In this document: positions 1 through 10,107 of the stretch, in pieces | Layout of the letters: each line of letters opens with the position of its first letter | Position numbering within the stretch: the stretch's first letter is position 1 | Notes under the pieces: generated by a model | Databases searched by the model: none | What the model was told of the DNA's origin: nothing | What the model saw: the letters and a program-made list of their open reading frames with translations, nothing else | Origin: Haplomitrium mnioides | Taxonomy: Eukaryota > Marchantiophyta > Haplomitriopsida > Calobryales | DNA length: 31,417 nt | Assembly: GCA_049999725.1 (NCBI GenBank) | Contig: JBNGIS010008297.1 | Span: forward strand, 1 to 31,417 | Reading direction: 5' to 3' | Translations under genes and position numbers: made by a program

Positions 1-190
1 CCTTGGTTCGCTTCTAAAATCCTCTATGCTTCCGGCGTTTTTTAGAAGCTTCTCTTCTAGAAACTTTTTTTTTCATCTAGAAGCATCTATAGTATTCTCA
101 AGCCTTCTAGAAGCTTCTCTAAGCTTCATCTTCTCTTATCTTTTAGAAGCTCTCTAAGCTTCTTTTTCTAGAAACTTCTTCTCCGCTAAC
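1..190. repeat. TCTAGAAGCTTCT-rich short repeat array
   Basis: The first 190 bases are dominated by imperfect copies of a palindromic core (TTCTAGAAGCTTCTC and variants) spaced irregularly, mixed with TCTCTAAGCTTC and runs of T. The alternating GAA/TTC units look like heat-shock elements, but there are too many copies, too irregularly placed, for a promoter, and no gene follows on either side. A degenerate satellite or the edge of a terminal repeat cut by the window start is more likely. Confidence 0.5.
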
Positions 191-1035
191 TAACTTTAGT
201 AATAACTAAATCTAGAGGTTTTGTCAAGTTTAGTGGGCCTCGTTATAGTCGATTTCGCTTTTAGAAGTCATTTCTATATTGATGTGAAATCAATATATAG
301 GCCATTTTGAACTCCAATTTATGTACTTGAACAATTCGTAATTTGGTTTTGAGCTCTATCTATTGTTATAACACATATTTCAGTTTAAGATTGAGCGTCC
401 CACGTGAAAGATTAGCGTATCAAACATAAATAAAATGATTAATGCATTGGAGAAATCAACATCAAGCAAAATATGAGAAATAAATATGGGAATGGAAAAT
501 GAAAACAATGGACAAACCATAAAGAAATAAAAATAGCGACAAAAATAAAAATGAATATCAGATACAATGTATTTTGACTGGATTTGTATTTACTTATGTA
601 TCAAAGAAAACTTCACCAAGCATGACAACTTTCAGATATCAGTGAGAATGGACCAAAGCTACCATATAGAGAAAAAACCAACGAGTAGTGATCTTCAGAG
701 AAAAAAAAAGAATAATATATCAAAAATTAGAACCAAGTCATTTACGTAAAAGGCTTTATCTTTGATATTTCTACCGTGTATGTCATTCACTTGGAGCTGG
801 TGTGAAAACTGCAAAGTATTTGCAGTTACTCAAATTTCATTTAGCTATTCTAAATTTTTTAGATATTGATATAGGGATTTGACAAGACTAACTTGATATG
901 AAATTGCAATTTGCAATAAGTGAACTTGGATTTCTATGGGGAACAATGCCTCACAACTATAAAATAAATAAAATAAAGTGTATTATGTAGTGAATTTGGT
1001 TATGAATGAATAGGCTTATAAGATAGTAAGCAAAT
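191..1035. other. AT-rich stretch without recognisable gene
   Basis: Strongly A/T-biased sequence. A 60-codon open frame at 567-749 (+) has low-complexity composition and no family resemblance, so it is treated as chance. No RNA gene or terminal repeat was seen. Confidence 0.5.
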
Positions 1036-1039
1036 GTTT

Positions 1040-1370
1040 ATCATAGTCATATTGATGGACTGATACTGTTTTTTGAAAAAATGCCATTTAAGATCTTTTT
1101 TGTTGATTCGACCTACCCGTTGGCTTGAGTATGATAGAGAGCTGATATATAATTTCGAATAGAATACTTGGATGTGAAGGCCAAAATTGCTTCATTTAGA
1201 AAATGTGTGTTCTTATCGCTAACAATCTCTAAGAGGCATCCGAATTGGGTGAGGATGTGCGAGCAGAGGAAAGAAGCAACTGAAGTTGTATTATCGACGG
1301 GCAATACGATCGCTTCGACTAACTTAAATACATATTCCATGGTTGTAAGGATAAATTGATTACAATGGCT
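1040..1370 (-). pseudogene. Ty3/gypsy integrase core fragment (decayed)
   Basis: The minus strand reads through the middle of a Ty3/gypsy integrase catalytic core. Visible landmarks are a K-L-V-E-A block after a short hydrophobic strand (about 1338-1310), the IVSDKNTHFLN block holding the second catalytic Asp (about 1225), and the YHTQANG block (about 1120) that in the family is followed by Q-x-E-S with the catalytic Glu. Here the Q codon is TAG, after which VEST continues in frame, so the catalytic Glu position survives beyond a stop. Integrase inserts retrotransposon cDNA into the chromosome. No protease, RT or LTR was found next to it, so it is an isolated relic. Family assignment is by motif recognition. 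Confidence 0.75.
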
Positions 1371-1374
1371 GCAA

Positions 1375-2545
1375 GAAAGAGATGTTATTCAACCAATAAA
1401 ATCAAGACCCCAACTCACTCGAAAGTTTTTGTGAGAGTTGTTCAAACTTTAGAGAACCACAATGGGCAAATGGAGGTTGCTAATTACACTATGGAGGATA
1501 TGCTTTAAGCATTTATAAATGTTCATCATACCGATTGAGATAGTGTCAAAATGGATGTGAAGTTCAATTTCAACAGCTCAAGAAAAACAAGTGATGAATT
1601 TTTTTTTCTTTCTTAATTCAGGTCAATATCTTCTTATTATCGATAGTTTGCTTTCTATCTCCTCTTCTAATATTCTAAACATTTCTACATTTTTGCTTTG
1701 TTTATCTTATTCTTTGCAATATGCTCGCAACTATCTTACTATTCTTTAAAAATAACAAAAAATAACGTCGATGCACATCGTTGTGATTTTTGTTATGTTT
1801 TAGATGACAAAGCGTTGCTTTTCACTCATGATTTTCCTTTGTGTTTATGTATTCAAGTTCATAAGCTATCTCTAACTTGGATTGGTCATTTATATATTTT
1901 CTAAGTTATTTCTTCAATTGCTTATAAGCTTGATATTCCTTTCCATATGAAGATTCATCTTGTCTATGTGTTTAAACTCAAGAAGTTTGTTTCTAGTTTG
2001 CATTATTTTCCAAACAATGTTGAAATTTCTCATTAGTATGTAATTCTTCATGATCATGAAAAATACGAAGTGGATCAAGTTTTACGAGAGATAAAGTTTT
2101 TTTTTAAGGAATGTGCATGATCCAACTTGAGAGTTTTGTTCTAAGTTTGGAAATGCTCAAGAGGTTATTCAATTGTTTGAAACTATTGGCAATGATAAAG
2201 ACATCATGAATTAGAAATTAGAGATTATATAATAATACAAAGTTATGTTATTTACAATAAAATAGAGAGTAGTAACAGAGATGGCAAGACTATTAAAGAG
2301 GGATCATTTTTTAGTTTAGATTGGTATAAGAGCTTTTAGTGTTGTATCACTTTTTAGGGAAGTAGTATTATGATTACTTGCATTTGAATTAACTTTTAGA
2401 GAAGTAGAAAAGAGATTACTTTTAGAACTGGCATTGGAATTAACTTGTAAGTGAATTAAATAGCTTGATATCTTATTCTATTGTATAAATAGAAAGATTT
2501 CATTGCTCAATTCGCTTGTGTTCTTTGGTTGCTTGCTTTCTTTGC
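1375..2545. other. AT-rich stretch, no recognisable gene
   Basis: Contains long T and A runs and only short open frames with no family resemblance. TGGTATAAGAGC at 2322-2333 resembles the initiator-Met tRNA primer-binding site of LTR retrotransposons (11 of 12 bases), but no LTR end (CA) precedes it and no gag follows, so it is not called. Confidence 0.4.
2484..2492 (+). promoter_or_regulatory. Possible TATA box (TATAAATAG)
   Basis: A clean TATAAATAG in AT-rich context. The nearest downstream gene start is the CBP60 ATG at 3010, about 520 bases away with a gap between, which is long for a 5' UTR. It could instead be the promoter of an old LTR. Weak call based on the motif alone. Confidence 0.2.
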
Positions 2546-2548
2546 TTT

Positions 2549-2652
2549 TGCGGGGCTTTTTAACTTTATTAGAGTTATCTTTGAGTTCTTTACTTNNNNN
2601 NNNNNTGCGGGGCTTTTTAACTTTATTAGAGTTATCTTTGAGTTCTTTACTT
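2549..2652. repeat. Identical 47-bp sequence on both sides of a 10-N gap
   Basis: Bases 2549-2595 and 2606-2652 are identical and are separated only by ten N at 2596-2605. This is what a failed overlap join during assembly produces: the contig ends overlap by 47 bp and a token gap was placed between them. A true tandem duplication is possible but less likely. Confidence 0.85.
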
Positions 2653-3009
2653 ATTTGGAATTTATCTTCTACATCACACCACCTTTTCGCCAGACAATAC
2701 ATGCTAAATGCTTATGAAATAATAGTATAGGTTAAGAGTTAAATTATAACCACTTAATTAAGCAAATAAGCATTTAGCATAATATTCTTCATTGAAATAA
2801 TTTATCAAATAACAAAAATGCTGTATTACATAAGTAAAGCAGTCACTGCTAGGGTATGGTTGCGAGAGTCCAGGTGAACTTGCAAAACAAGGAAAAGCTA
2901 GTGGAATGAAACATCACTCGCATGGACGGCCAGGGCCATCGACGCCTTACTAAGCAGGCTCGGTCGGTTGTCAATTTCCTTTCGTCAGTAATCATTCAAT
3001 TCTGCGAGA

Positions 3010-3326
3010 ATGACCAGGGACAAGCGACCCCTCGAGAAAGATGCGACCAAGGAGGGCATGCCGGAGGAGAAGCGGCAACGTATTCCTGCGTTGGCCAGGT
3101 TGTTATCACTACCTTCTGTTTGTAGTCATGATAAGGTCAGCTGCAATTCTTCTCACTGTTGGTTCCTTTTTTCGAACCGTCTTGCCCTCTAATCCTTGTT
3201 CTTTTTAACATGATGACTAGAGGACTCACTTGATCCAAAATGGCATGCAGTGTGATTGTGGAAGCCGTGAAGATGGATAGTCTTCAAAAGCTCTGCTCGA
3301 CTTTAGAACCTCTGCTGAGGCGGGTG
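3010..3326 (+). CDS. CBP60-like: CBP60 amino-terminal exons 1 and 2 (partial; join 3010-3098, 3251-3326)
   Basis: Two exons encode the start of a CALMODULIN-BINDING PROTEIN 60, a plant-specific family of calmodulin-binding transcription factors linked to immunity and salicylate signalling. Exon 1 starts at the ATG at 3010 with a charged stretch ([16 protein letters not shown]) and ends in [11 protein letters not shown] plus two bases (AG). The splice site is AG|GT at 3098/3099 and the acceptor is GCAG at 3247-3250. Joining restores a Ser codon and gives [16 protein letters not shown] then [10 protein letters not shown], the family's conserved N-terminal block. Exon 2 ends at a second GT donor (3327). 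The intron is 152 bp. The central DNA-binding domain and calmodulin site are not seen downstream. It is either a 5' gene fragment or the start of a gene with a very long intron. Reading frame and splice sites are seen; function is from the family. Confidence 0.82.
3099..3250 (+). other. CBP60 intron 1 (152 bp, GT-AG)
   Basis: The sequence between the two exons starts GTTGTT and ends GCATGCAG. It has T-rich tracts and an AACATGATGACTAG stretch that could hold a branch point. Removing it joins the CBP60 frame exactly, which is the main evidence that it is an intron. Confidence 0.75.
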
Positions 3327-4045
3327 GTAATGCTTCTGCTCTGTCACCTCTGATCTATTGTTCAGATATCTAGTTCCTTGCATCTGTTGTTGAAGTCTGA
3401 TCACCAAGGTGGACCTCCCTGTTCCTAGACTCCAAGGCTTAGTTTTATTCCCGAGCACAAATAGCTGCTTTGTATTTCTTTGGTACACGAAGGACAGTAT
3501 CAGCGCTTCCAGGCTTCTGTCAAACACAAGGGTTTGTGGTCTTTGCTTCATTTTCTTCCAAGTCGGTGTATTTGTGGAAACCAGACTTTCGTTATGTTTT
3601 TGTAACCGTGCTTCTGGCCGTGAGAAGAGCACCATCCCAGTACAGTAGGTACGAGCAATTCTACCAATTCTGGTTGATATCCGTGATCTTTGTAGCCATT
3701 ATTTTATCTCGTTAATGTACAACCCAAGTATGTTTGGGAGACTTGGCGCCATGCCCAAAGTTAAAAATATTTCTGTAAGTGTGAGTTTGGGGACTTGACA
3801 AGAGCACCATGTCATTAAGGTAGCTATGATCATGGCATTAAGATAGCATGACCAAGTGTACAAGTGCTGGCACATATCCTTGATCTTCAGTAGCCATTAG
3901 TTTATCTGCCCAATGTACAACCTGACTAACGTGACATGAATGTTGCCATCCATTTTCTTGGTGAGAACCTCCTCATACAGAGATGCACAGCTGAAAATTT
4001 ATGAGGATCTGCAGTCTGTTTTTGGGCTTCATTGCTCATTGACTT
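3327..4045. other. Non-coding stretch after CBP60 exon 2, with a diverged internal direct repeat
   Basis: No further CBP60 exon was recognised. Two diverged copies of a roughly 58-bp sequence lie at about 3665-3722 and 3868-3925, sharing GTAGCCATTA, TTTATCT and AATGTACAACC. Open frames across 3303-3715 look like chance translations of non-coding DNA. The stretch could be CBP60 intron 2 or intergenic DNA. Confidence 0.5.
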
Positions 4046-4155
4046 TGGTGAACTTGTAATATTTGTAGGTTTTTCCTTGACCATTGCAATTTTCATTTCC
4101 TTACCATGGTTTGTTGTTGGTGTTTGTTTCTCTCAATGTCTTCATGGCTGCAATA
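4045..4155 (+). repeat. Old diverged 3' end of SINE-A
   Basis: Matches the last about 105 bases of the SINE-A family with many changes: TGTAGGTTTTTCCT, then GACCATTGCA, CATTT, a TTGTTGTTGG tract, TCTC and finally CTTCATGGCT. Order and spacing match the younger copies, for example 14475-14557. No TSD is visible. Confidence 0.55.
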
Positions 4156-4674
4156 GTTCCTATATTATGTAGAAAGCATTATGGGTGCACCATTTCCCAG
4201 GAGTTGCACTCTTTGTTAGGTATTTACATCGTTGTGAATGGCATGTCTATGAAGCTCACGTTAAGTCCCCTAGCAATACATATAAGTGGATCATGGAAGT
4301 TTCAGAAGTCTCTATGATAGCTGCTCTCTCTTGTTTGAACTCTTAGCAAACTGATGTCAGTTCACCTGCACATAGAAAAGATCAAAAAATGGTAGAGCAA
4401 TAATGTTGATAGGAGAAATTCCTGTTGCAGCCACTCCATGGCTTGCCCTCCTGCAAACTAGGTTATCTCATCAAAAAAATTCTCTGGTCCTTCTGAAATT
4501 GTACTCACTTAGTAAGGATCAATATTCCTATCCAACAAACAGAATGCTGAATGGGAGATCTGATTCTTCACATTAGCAATGGAAATTTTCATCTGTAGAG
4601 TTGCAAGCTGCCACAACTCCTTGCTGGTTTGATATGATGATCAATATTCATATCCTTAGTTCACAATATTCCTA
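4156..4674. other. No gene seen
   Basis: Short open frames only, none resembling a known family. ATATTCATATCCTTAG near 4645 and ATTCCTATCCCTAG near 4674 form a local direct repeat; the second became the target site of the SINE-A copy that follows. Confidence 0.4.
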
Positions 4675-5135
4675 TTCCTATCCCTAGTTTCAGCAGACCT
4701 CTCTGAGAGTTATTCTCTTGGATGTCTGCTTGACAAGATCAAACTAAAGTGAAAGGAATGATGTTGCAAGCTGATGCTTGAGAGTTGACAGATTTTGATT
4801 AGTTTGGAGTCTTGGTGGAGCGCTAGGTGCCATCATGACTGAGCTTTTCCGTTCCTTCCGGAAAGTGGCAGAAGCTCAGTACAAAGAATGATCAGGACCT
4901 GCTGTCAGGAACTGACGAAACCAGCAGGAATTTGTGGCAGCTTGTCATTGCTACACATGATGAGGCTGAATAGTCTGAAACTTTGTGTCTGACACCACAT
5001 TGTGAAGGCTGCACTCTATGTGTTGCACAGTTGTGATGCGTGTAGGTTTTCCTAGACTATTGCAGCTTATTTTTATTTGTTTTTGTGGTTAGTTTTACTC
5101 ACCACAACTTCATAACTATTTCCTATCCTTAGTTT
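4675..5135 (+). mobile_element. SINE-A copy 1, full length (element 4691-5119) with 16-bp TSD
   Basis: A 429-bp non-coding element flanked by TTCCTATCCCTAGTTT (4675-4690) and TTCCTATCCTTAGTTT (5120-5135), a 16-bp target-site duplication with one mismatch. A TSD of this length points to target-primed insertion (SINE or LINE type) rather than an LTR or DNA transposon. It begins CAGCAGACCTCTC, carries a hairpin domain at about 4853-5010 (CCTGCTG/CAGCAGG stem with a GGAACTGACGAA loop; TGTGGCAG-type hairpin; AGGCT/AGTCT hairpin at 4963-4976) and ends CTTCATAACTA without a poly(A) tail. No convincing tRNA A/B box was found. It serves as the reference for the shorter and dimeric copies. Presumed to depend on another element's RT. 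Not matched to any family I know. Confidence 0.78.
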
Positions 5136-5290
5136 ACTGCCACACTGTTGGTTTCTTTTATTTAATATATGAAGCCTCTGAGCTTATAGTGGTAGTTGTA
5201 TCAATTAGAAGAACAAGACCTTTATGTATGTTCATAGAATGATTTTTTTTTGCAATGGAGCTGTATTTGAAAGCGCCTTGAAGATCACAG
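5136..5290. other. Short spacer, no gene seen
   Basis: Sequence between SINE-A copy 1 and the copia relic; no ORF or repeat identified. Confidence 0.4.
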
Positions 5291-6840
5291 ATCATAAGCA
5301 CCAAAACAAACACCTAGCAGACCTCTTAGGTATTGAAATTGGTTTGGTTGCAAAGGTTTGGTCAGAATATCTGCTGCTGGATTTTTAAATGGGACAATAT
5401 TGAACTTCCACATCATTATGCAGCTTTTCTCCGATAAAATGATGTTGAATGTCAATATGTTGAGTTTAAAGGGGAAAATATTTTGCTAGTTTGATGCTCC
5501 GTTGATTGCCTGCAAAGATAGGGATTGGCTGATTTTCTTGAAACCACACATCTGTAAGCATTGGATCACTGGGTAAATCTGGATCTGTGAATTGCAGCAT
5601 AAGCCCAATTTTCATGTCCCATGTAGATGCCAGTGTTGCATACCAGGTTTGTGTACACCTGCTGACAATGTGGACAGAAAGTGCGCAGGTCATGTACCTA
5701 CTATGGCATATGTCAAGCTAGTTGAGCATAATGAATGTTCAACATTTTCTCGTCCTTGGTAGGAATTTCATGGTGCCACCTGCTTTGGTCAATTTCATTT
5801 CCAGTTCAGATGGCCTTCTCACAAAAAAGATATCCTGCATTCTGAAGCCTTTGAATTTAAAATTTTGGTTCAAGTGCAAGTCACTACTTGAATACCTGAG
5901 AGAAGTTTTCGAAAAAGTTCAAGAGCCAAGCCATTCCAGCCTGCCATAAAATTGCTTTCAATGGATGTACTTAAAATGTCCTTGCTATCTTGGAAAAAGC
6001 ATTGGTAAACAACTAACTCTGACCTTTCTCGAAGATCAGCATGTCAAGCTTCGCCCAATTTTTTTTCATGAACATAGACTGTGATCACCATGGCATCGTG
6101 AAAAAGGATGGTTAAGAAGAAAACTGTCAATCTTCTCATACCAAGCTTTCGATTTTTGTTTTAAGCCTATTAGAGACTTGAGAAGTTTATTCTTTTGCTG
6201 ATTGTCCACTTTGTTTGAAGCCTTGTGGCTGTGATGTACATATCTGTTAATGGAAGTCACCATGTGTTAACGAAGCCTTTACATCTATATGGTCAATTTC
6301 AAGGCCTAGAAGTGCTGCAATAACAAATAAACTCAGAATGGATGCAGCTTGGCAACTGGTGCAAAGGTTTCATAATTATCCAATGCTTCTGTTTGACAAG
6401 ACTTTTGTGATAAGGTGTACTTTGAATATTTATCTATGCTTCCACAGTGTTTGATTTTATACACCCTGTTGCCAGTGGCCTTTCTTTCACTGGGAAAGTT
6501 ATCTAAAACTTGTGTCTGGCTGTTGACACAAGAAGTATGGTTCCAACAATGCAAGGGAAAAGCGTTCATCAGATACAATAGTTCAGTCAAAGTTACAAGG
6601 AATGTACTTTTGTGCACATTAATCACTGTGAAGGAGTTATAGAAAATCATTGCTTCTTTGAACTGTCTTTTTTGAAAGAAAACGTCTGAATATTTGCCTG
6701 TATCATGGGGTATCTGGTGCCCCATCTGTACAGGTTACCATGCAGAGCTCTTAATAGTATGACTTGGTCATCCCTGAAAATGCTTGTAGGGAATAGCCTC
6801 ATGATGATGTCTGCCCAATGTGGAAGTAGTGGATGCATAG
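5290..6840 (-). pseudogene. Ty1/copia pol relic: integrase end, RT, RNase H (frameshifted)
   Basis: On the minus strand, copia pol segments occur in the expected order but in several frames. An integrase tail (HWADIIM, PTSIF) lies near 6830-6770. The RT block ETFAPVAKL is at about 6375-6345, followed near 6310-6220 by the I-D-V-K-A-S segment that in copia holds the first catalytic Asp. LKSLIGLKQKSKAWYEKID and DHSL lie at 6185-6070. RNase H pieces (PIPIFAGNQRSIKLAKY, then IDIQHHFIGEKL) lie at 5530-5400. The YVDD active site was not found in the stretch that should hold it (about 6065-5700). With many stops it cannot encode a working polyprotein. No LTRs were recognised. Confidence 0.75.
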
Positions 6841-6952
6841 AGTATCATTTTTCTGGATACATATAAAACCCTTTTAATGAATGATTAAATTGAAGTGTTC
6901 ACGGACCCCAAAGGGCTCGTTGCTTTGTATTCACTTGTGTCACACTCATATT
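6841..6952. other. Target-side flank of L1 insertion
   Basis: Holds a TTTGTATTCACTTGTGT unit that recurs at 8098-8114 on the far side of the L1 copy, so the target was itself a short diverged tandem repeat. Confidence 0.45.
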
Positions 6953-8091
6953 CATGCTCCCTCACTCTTTTTTTTTGGACTGAAAGCAAAGAACTTAATT
7001 TACTTTCAAGCACCAAGTGAACAACTGCAGCCAGCAATCAGGCCGAGCGGCAAAAACCAACAACCAGTCAACCCCTTTCGGGATCTAGGCTAGTAAACAA
7101 CAGTAGCCCAATCCCCTCAATCCAGATTACTACTAACATCACAAGTCTTGGAAACTGATCCTCATCACGGATACAAAGCAAATGCCTTCACCCCATGTTC
7201 TGTCAAAGGCTTCAAGAAATTTTTTTCCTTTCTCCTTTCTCTTTTCTCTTCATTTTGAGCCTTTATCCAGTCTCTACAAGCATCATGCCAAGCTTTCTTT
7301 ACGTACTCAATCAGTCTCATCCAGATTTTCTTTTTTAAGCAGTACATATCCATGTGCAACTTCTCGAACACTATTGCATCCTAGACAGCCATATGGAGTA
7401 AATTACTGTTCCTCTTAGTAAAGACTAGATCTCTTGTGCTACGTCCAGTGCCTTTGGAATTCTGTTGCCTAGGATGCATTGCTGCCAGGTTGACTTCCAC
7501 CTTTTGGTATTCCCCCACACTTATCTGTTAATGATATTTCCTGCCCACTTTCTGATAGTGCTGATCCTAGGACAAAGCCAGAAACAGTGAATGAAGTCTT
7601 TCAATAAATCCTCCTTGCAGCAGACACATCTTGCATCAATCTCAAAGCTAGGCTTCTCTGTTTTTTTCTGAAGGTCCCAACTTGCACACCTCTTTGGACA
7701 ATAAGCCACATTAATGAGGCCTCTTTGGCTGATGTGCTCGTGTCCCATATATCAGTCCATCTGGAGGAGTGTGCAGAGTCAATCAGACTGTGCTTGCCAG
7801 CGGTCCAGAATCAGAACTACTGTAGATGGCCGGTCCAAGATGAACCGACAGCCTTTCTTGGTGGAGTGGAGTACCTGCTGAGGGGGGAGTTATCTCTCCA
7901 GATCCACATTCCAGGGTCCCAATCTCCCTCTCCGATAAAGGAGCCAAGTAATTTGTACTCAGCAATCTGACCTTTGGGCACTGTGCAAACTCTCATTTTC
8001 CTCACAATCACTGAAGGAGGAAGCTGGGGTCGATTTCCTTAGGTCAGCACGGTAGATATAGTGGTGACAAAGAACCATGCTTCCTCACTCT
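6953..8091 (-). mobile_element. 5'-truncated plant L1 LINE (element about 6969-8075) with 16-bp TSD
   Basis: A minus-strand L1-type 3' end: RT carboxy terminus, 3' UTR and a poly(A) tail seen as T8 at 6969-6976. CATGCTCCCTCACTCT (6953-6968) and CATGCTTCCTCACTCT (8076-8091) flank it as a TSD with one mismatch. The 3' UTR closely matches 25170-25330, so the two are the same family. LINEs copy themselves by target-primed reverse transcription; this 1.1-kb copy lacks ORF1, the endonuclease and the RT core and cannot move by itself. Confidence 0.85.
7165..8040 (-). pseudogene. L1 reverse-transcriptase carboxy terminus with zf-RVT domain (broken)
   Basis: Reading from about 8040 down, frames switch and stops occur. 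The plant L1 zf-RVT pattern is clear: a WLIVQRGVQVGT-like block in one frame at about 7705, then CVCCKEDLLKDFIHCFWLCP at about 7630-7560 (C-x2-C ... H-x4-C, a zinc-binding motif after the RT domain in plant LINEs). Further on, an F-E-K-L-H-M-D-M-Y-C-L-K-K-K-I-W-M block and a K/E-rich tail (7370-7165) match the copy at 25290-25540. The product would have been the RT tail; here it is dead. Confidence 0.8.
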
Positions 8092-9018
8092 GGCTTATTT
8101 TGTATTCACTTGTGTGACACCCACACTTGCTCTTTCACACTTGCTTGCTTTGTATTCCCTTGGTCAAAACCATTCATTCATGCGACCAAATAAGGACAAC
8201 ACAGGGAAAGTGCATCAATAAATGAGATTAATTCTCCTCTTTAACCAGTGGAGATAGAGAAACTTCCCCAAGGGTTTCTGAGTAGAATAAGAGAGAAAAT
8301 GCTACACCTGTATAGGTACTGGGTAAACAAACTGTGAAACAGAGCCCCTTTAACCAAGTGCTTGGGGCTCATAAAGAGAAGACGAAATTCATCGTTGACC
8401 ACTGAAAATCCCATTGAGTGAAGAATTGGGCAGAAGTGGGGACCAAAGGTTTGCAGTGTCTTTTTTCAAACCTACCAAGTTCAATATGCAATTAGTTAGA
8501 TCCAGTCTGCAGCCAATTAATAGACACCATTTCCTAATTATGCAAAGCATCTGGGAGATATGGTGCAATTTTAGAAAGGGGCTTAAGCAAGGAAGTTTAT
8601 GGTAGTATTGACGTGGTGCCCTGCAGTTAGAGCCATGCCTAAAGACTTTGATCCAACTCTGCTCCAATCAGCTCTAAGTAGCGGTGTAATAATGTTGCGT
8701 AACAGAGAGCGCAGGGCTTACTTTTTTCTTATGCTAAACCACATGACTACCACAGGGTAGGGTGAAAGTCATGTTTCTGATGTTTTCTTACAGATACCTT
8801 GCATATTGAAAACAAAAGCAACAGATGCATCAGCAACAGTAGCCACACTGCCTGATGTCTACATATGTGGAATTTGAGGCTCTCTGCCTATCTTTTGTAT
8901 TTGCTGCCAATCTGCATTCTGAAATTTTGCGGCCACAAAATTTCCCAGTTTCTTTGCTGGAATCACCTTCTTCTGGAGGCTTGTTTTCTCCATGCTTTTT
9001 CTTGTTGTGGGTATGTAG
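8092..9018. other. No recognisable gene
   Basis: The start (8092-8170) is a diverged tandem of a CACTTGTGTGACACC / CACACTTGCT unit. The rest has only unassigned short frames; a 92-codon frame at 8389-8667 (-) resembles nothing I recognise and contains no motif. Confidence 0.4.
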
Positions 9019-9327
9019 AATAGCATCAGCAACATGCTGAGTTTTCCTGTTACTTTCAGAAAGTGGCAGAAACTGTACGAAGATTGATCAGGACCTGCTG
9101 TGGGGAACTGACGAAACCAGCAGGAAGTTGTGGCAGCTCGTCACTGCTACTCGTGATGAGGCTGAATAGTCTGAAACTTTGTGTCTGACACCACATTGTG
9201 AAGGCTGCACTCAGTGTTGCGCAGTTGTGACGTGTGTAGGTTTTTCCTAGACTATTGCAGCTTCCATTTATTTGTTTGTGTGGTTAGTTTACTCTCCACA
9301 ACTTCATTACTATAATAGCATCGCCAC
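9019..9327 (+). mobile_element. SINE-A copy 2, 5'-truncated (element about 9034-9313)
   Basis: Carries the last about 280 bp of SINE-A, starting CTGAGTTTTCCTGTTACTTTC and ending CTTCATTACTA. Flanks AATAGCATCAGCAAC (9019-9033) and AATAGCATCGCCAC (9314-9327) look like a TSD with one indel and one mismatch. The hairpin domain is intact (GGGGAACTGACGAAACC loop at about 9102-9118). 5' truncation is expected for target-primed retroposition. Confidence 0.72.
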
Positions 9328-10107
9328 CACTCTTCTTTTTTTTTTTATGATCCTTCTACTTGTAAAGCTCATGTAGTGGTGAAGTTCATACAAACCCACA
9401 TCCAGGTTGCCAGTTGTTTTCAAATTAGTGACCACTGTGTCATATAGCTCAGGCAGGCTGCAAAATGGGGAATGCAGATTTTACCTTGCTGATATTGAAT
9501 CCCATGTTTCTTGAATCTGAGAAATAATATTGCTTCATCTTCTAAATAATACTTGGTCTGATAAAGTGTGACTGCTGCGAACATGTGGACTAATCTGTCC
9601 CTCTTGTGCCAATGAGGGGTGTTTTTGAGGCAACTTGAGATGCCAAGTACATCATGTAATATTTGTGAATGAGATAACATGAGATCATTTGCTCCATGAC
9701 ACAATTCTTCCCATCAAACTTGGGAACAAAAGATGAGTCCACAGCTTTAGACCTTAGGTAGTAGAAACGTAACATGGTTGAGCAGAAATCTGCTACAATT
9801 TAGATTAGTCAAGGGTCCACAGGAAATGGTCCATGAGACTTGATCTATAGTATGTCTAGTGGTGTTCAATGTAAAAGAACAAAGATTACAAACAGAAACT
9901 ACCTTAATCTGTCAAACAAGTGGCCTATCTAGATAGAACCTGTACTGCACCAGAAGTCGTTCAGGCCAGGAAGAGAGGACATGCATGTTCCCTACCTGAA
10001 TCACTGCAACTTTCCCATCTTCCCTTGCATTCTTCATCTTGTCAAGTAACACTGGAAGTTTGTTCTTTTTGGTGGCATGTATATTGTGTTTGTGATACTC
10101 AGTTCCT
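9328..10107. other. Mostly unassigned; possible copia gag scrap (-) at 9420-9775
   Basis: On the minus strand VPKFDGKN at about 9725 resembles the amino-terminal block of copia gag (P-K-F-D-G-x-N-Y), followed by hydrophobic sequence in shifting frames. No zinc knuckle or protease follows. The resemblance is short and may be chance. The rest, 9780-10107, holds nothing I can identify. Confidence 0.25.

Noticed and set aside
1-190. Heat-shock promoter from GAA/TTC arrays
   Set aside because: Too many irregular copies, no TATA box or gene nearby; a repeat is simpler.
2322-2333. tRNA-Met primer-binding site of an LTR element
   Set aside because: One mismatch, no preceding LTR terminus and no gag downstream.
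4957-4994. Box C/D snoRNA (ATGATGA ... GTCTGA) in SINE-A
   Set aside because: C-like and D-like boxes exist, but no terminal stem brings them together and they are not conserved in SINE-B.
4955-5000. Hammerhead ribozyme in SINE-A (TGATGAGG...GAAAC...GTC), suggested by the Penelope-like context
   Set aside because: The stem II-like hairpin and GAAAC are present, but the invariant C before TGATGA is A in this copy, stem I does not pair, and SINE-B lacks the motif. CTGACGAAAC in the first loop leaves no room for stem II.
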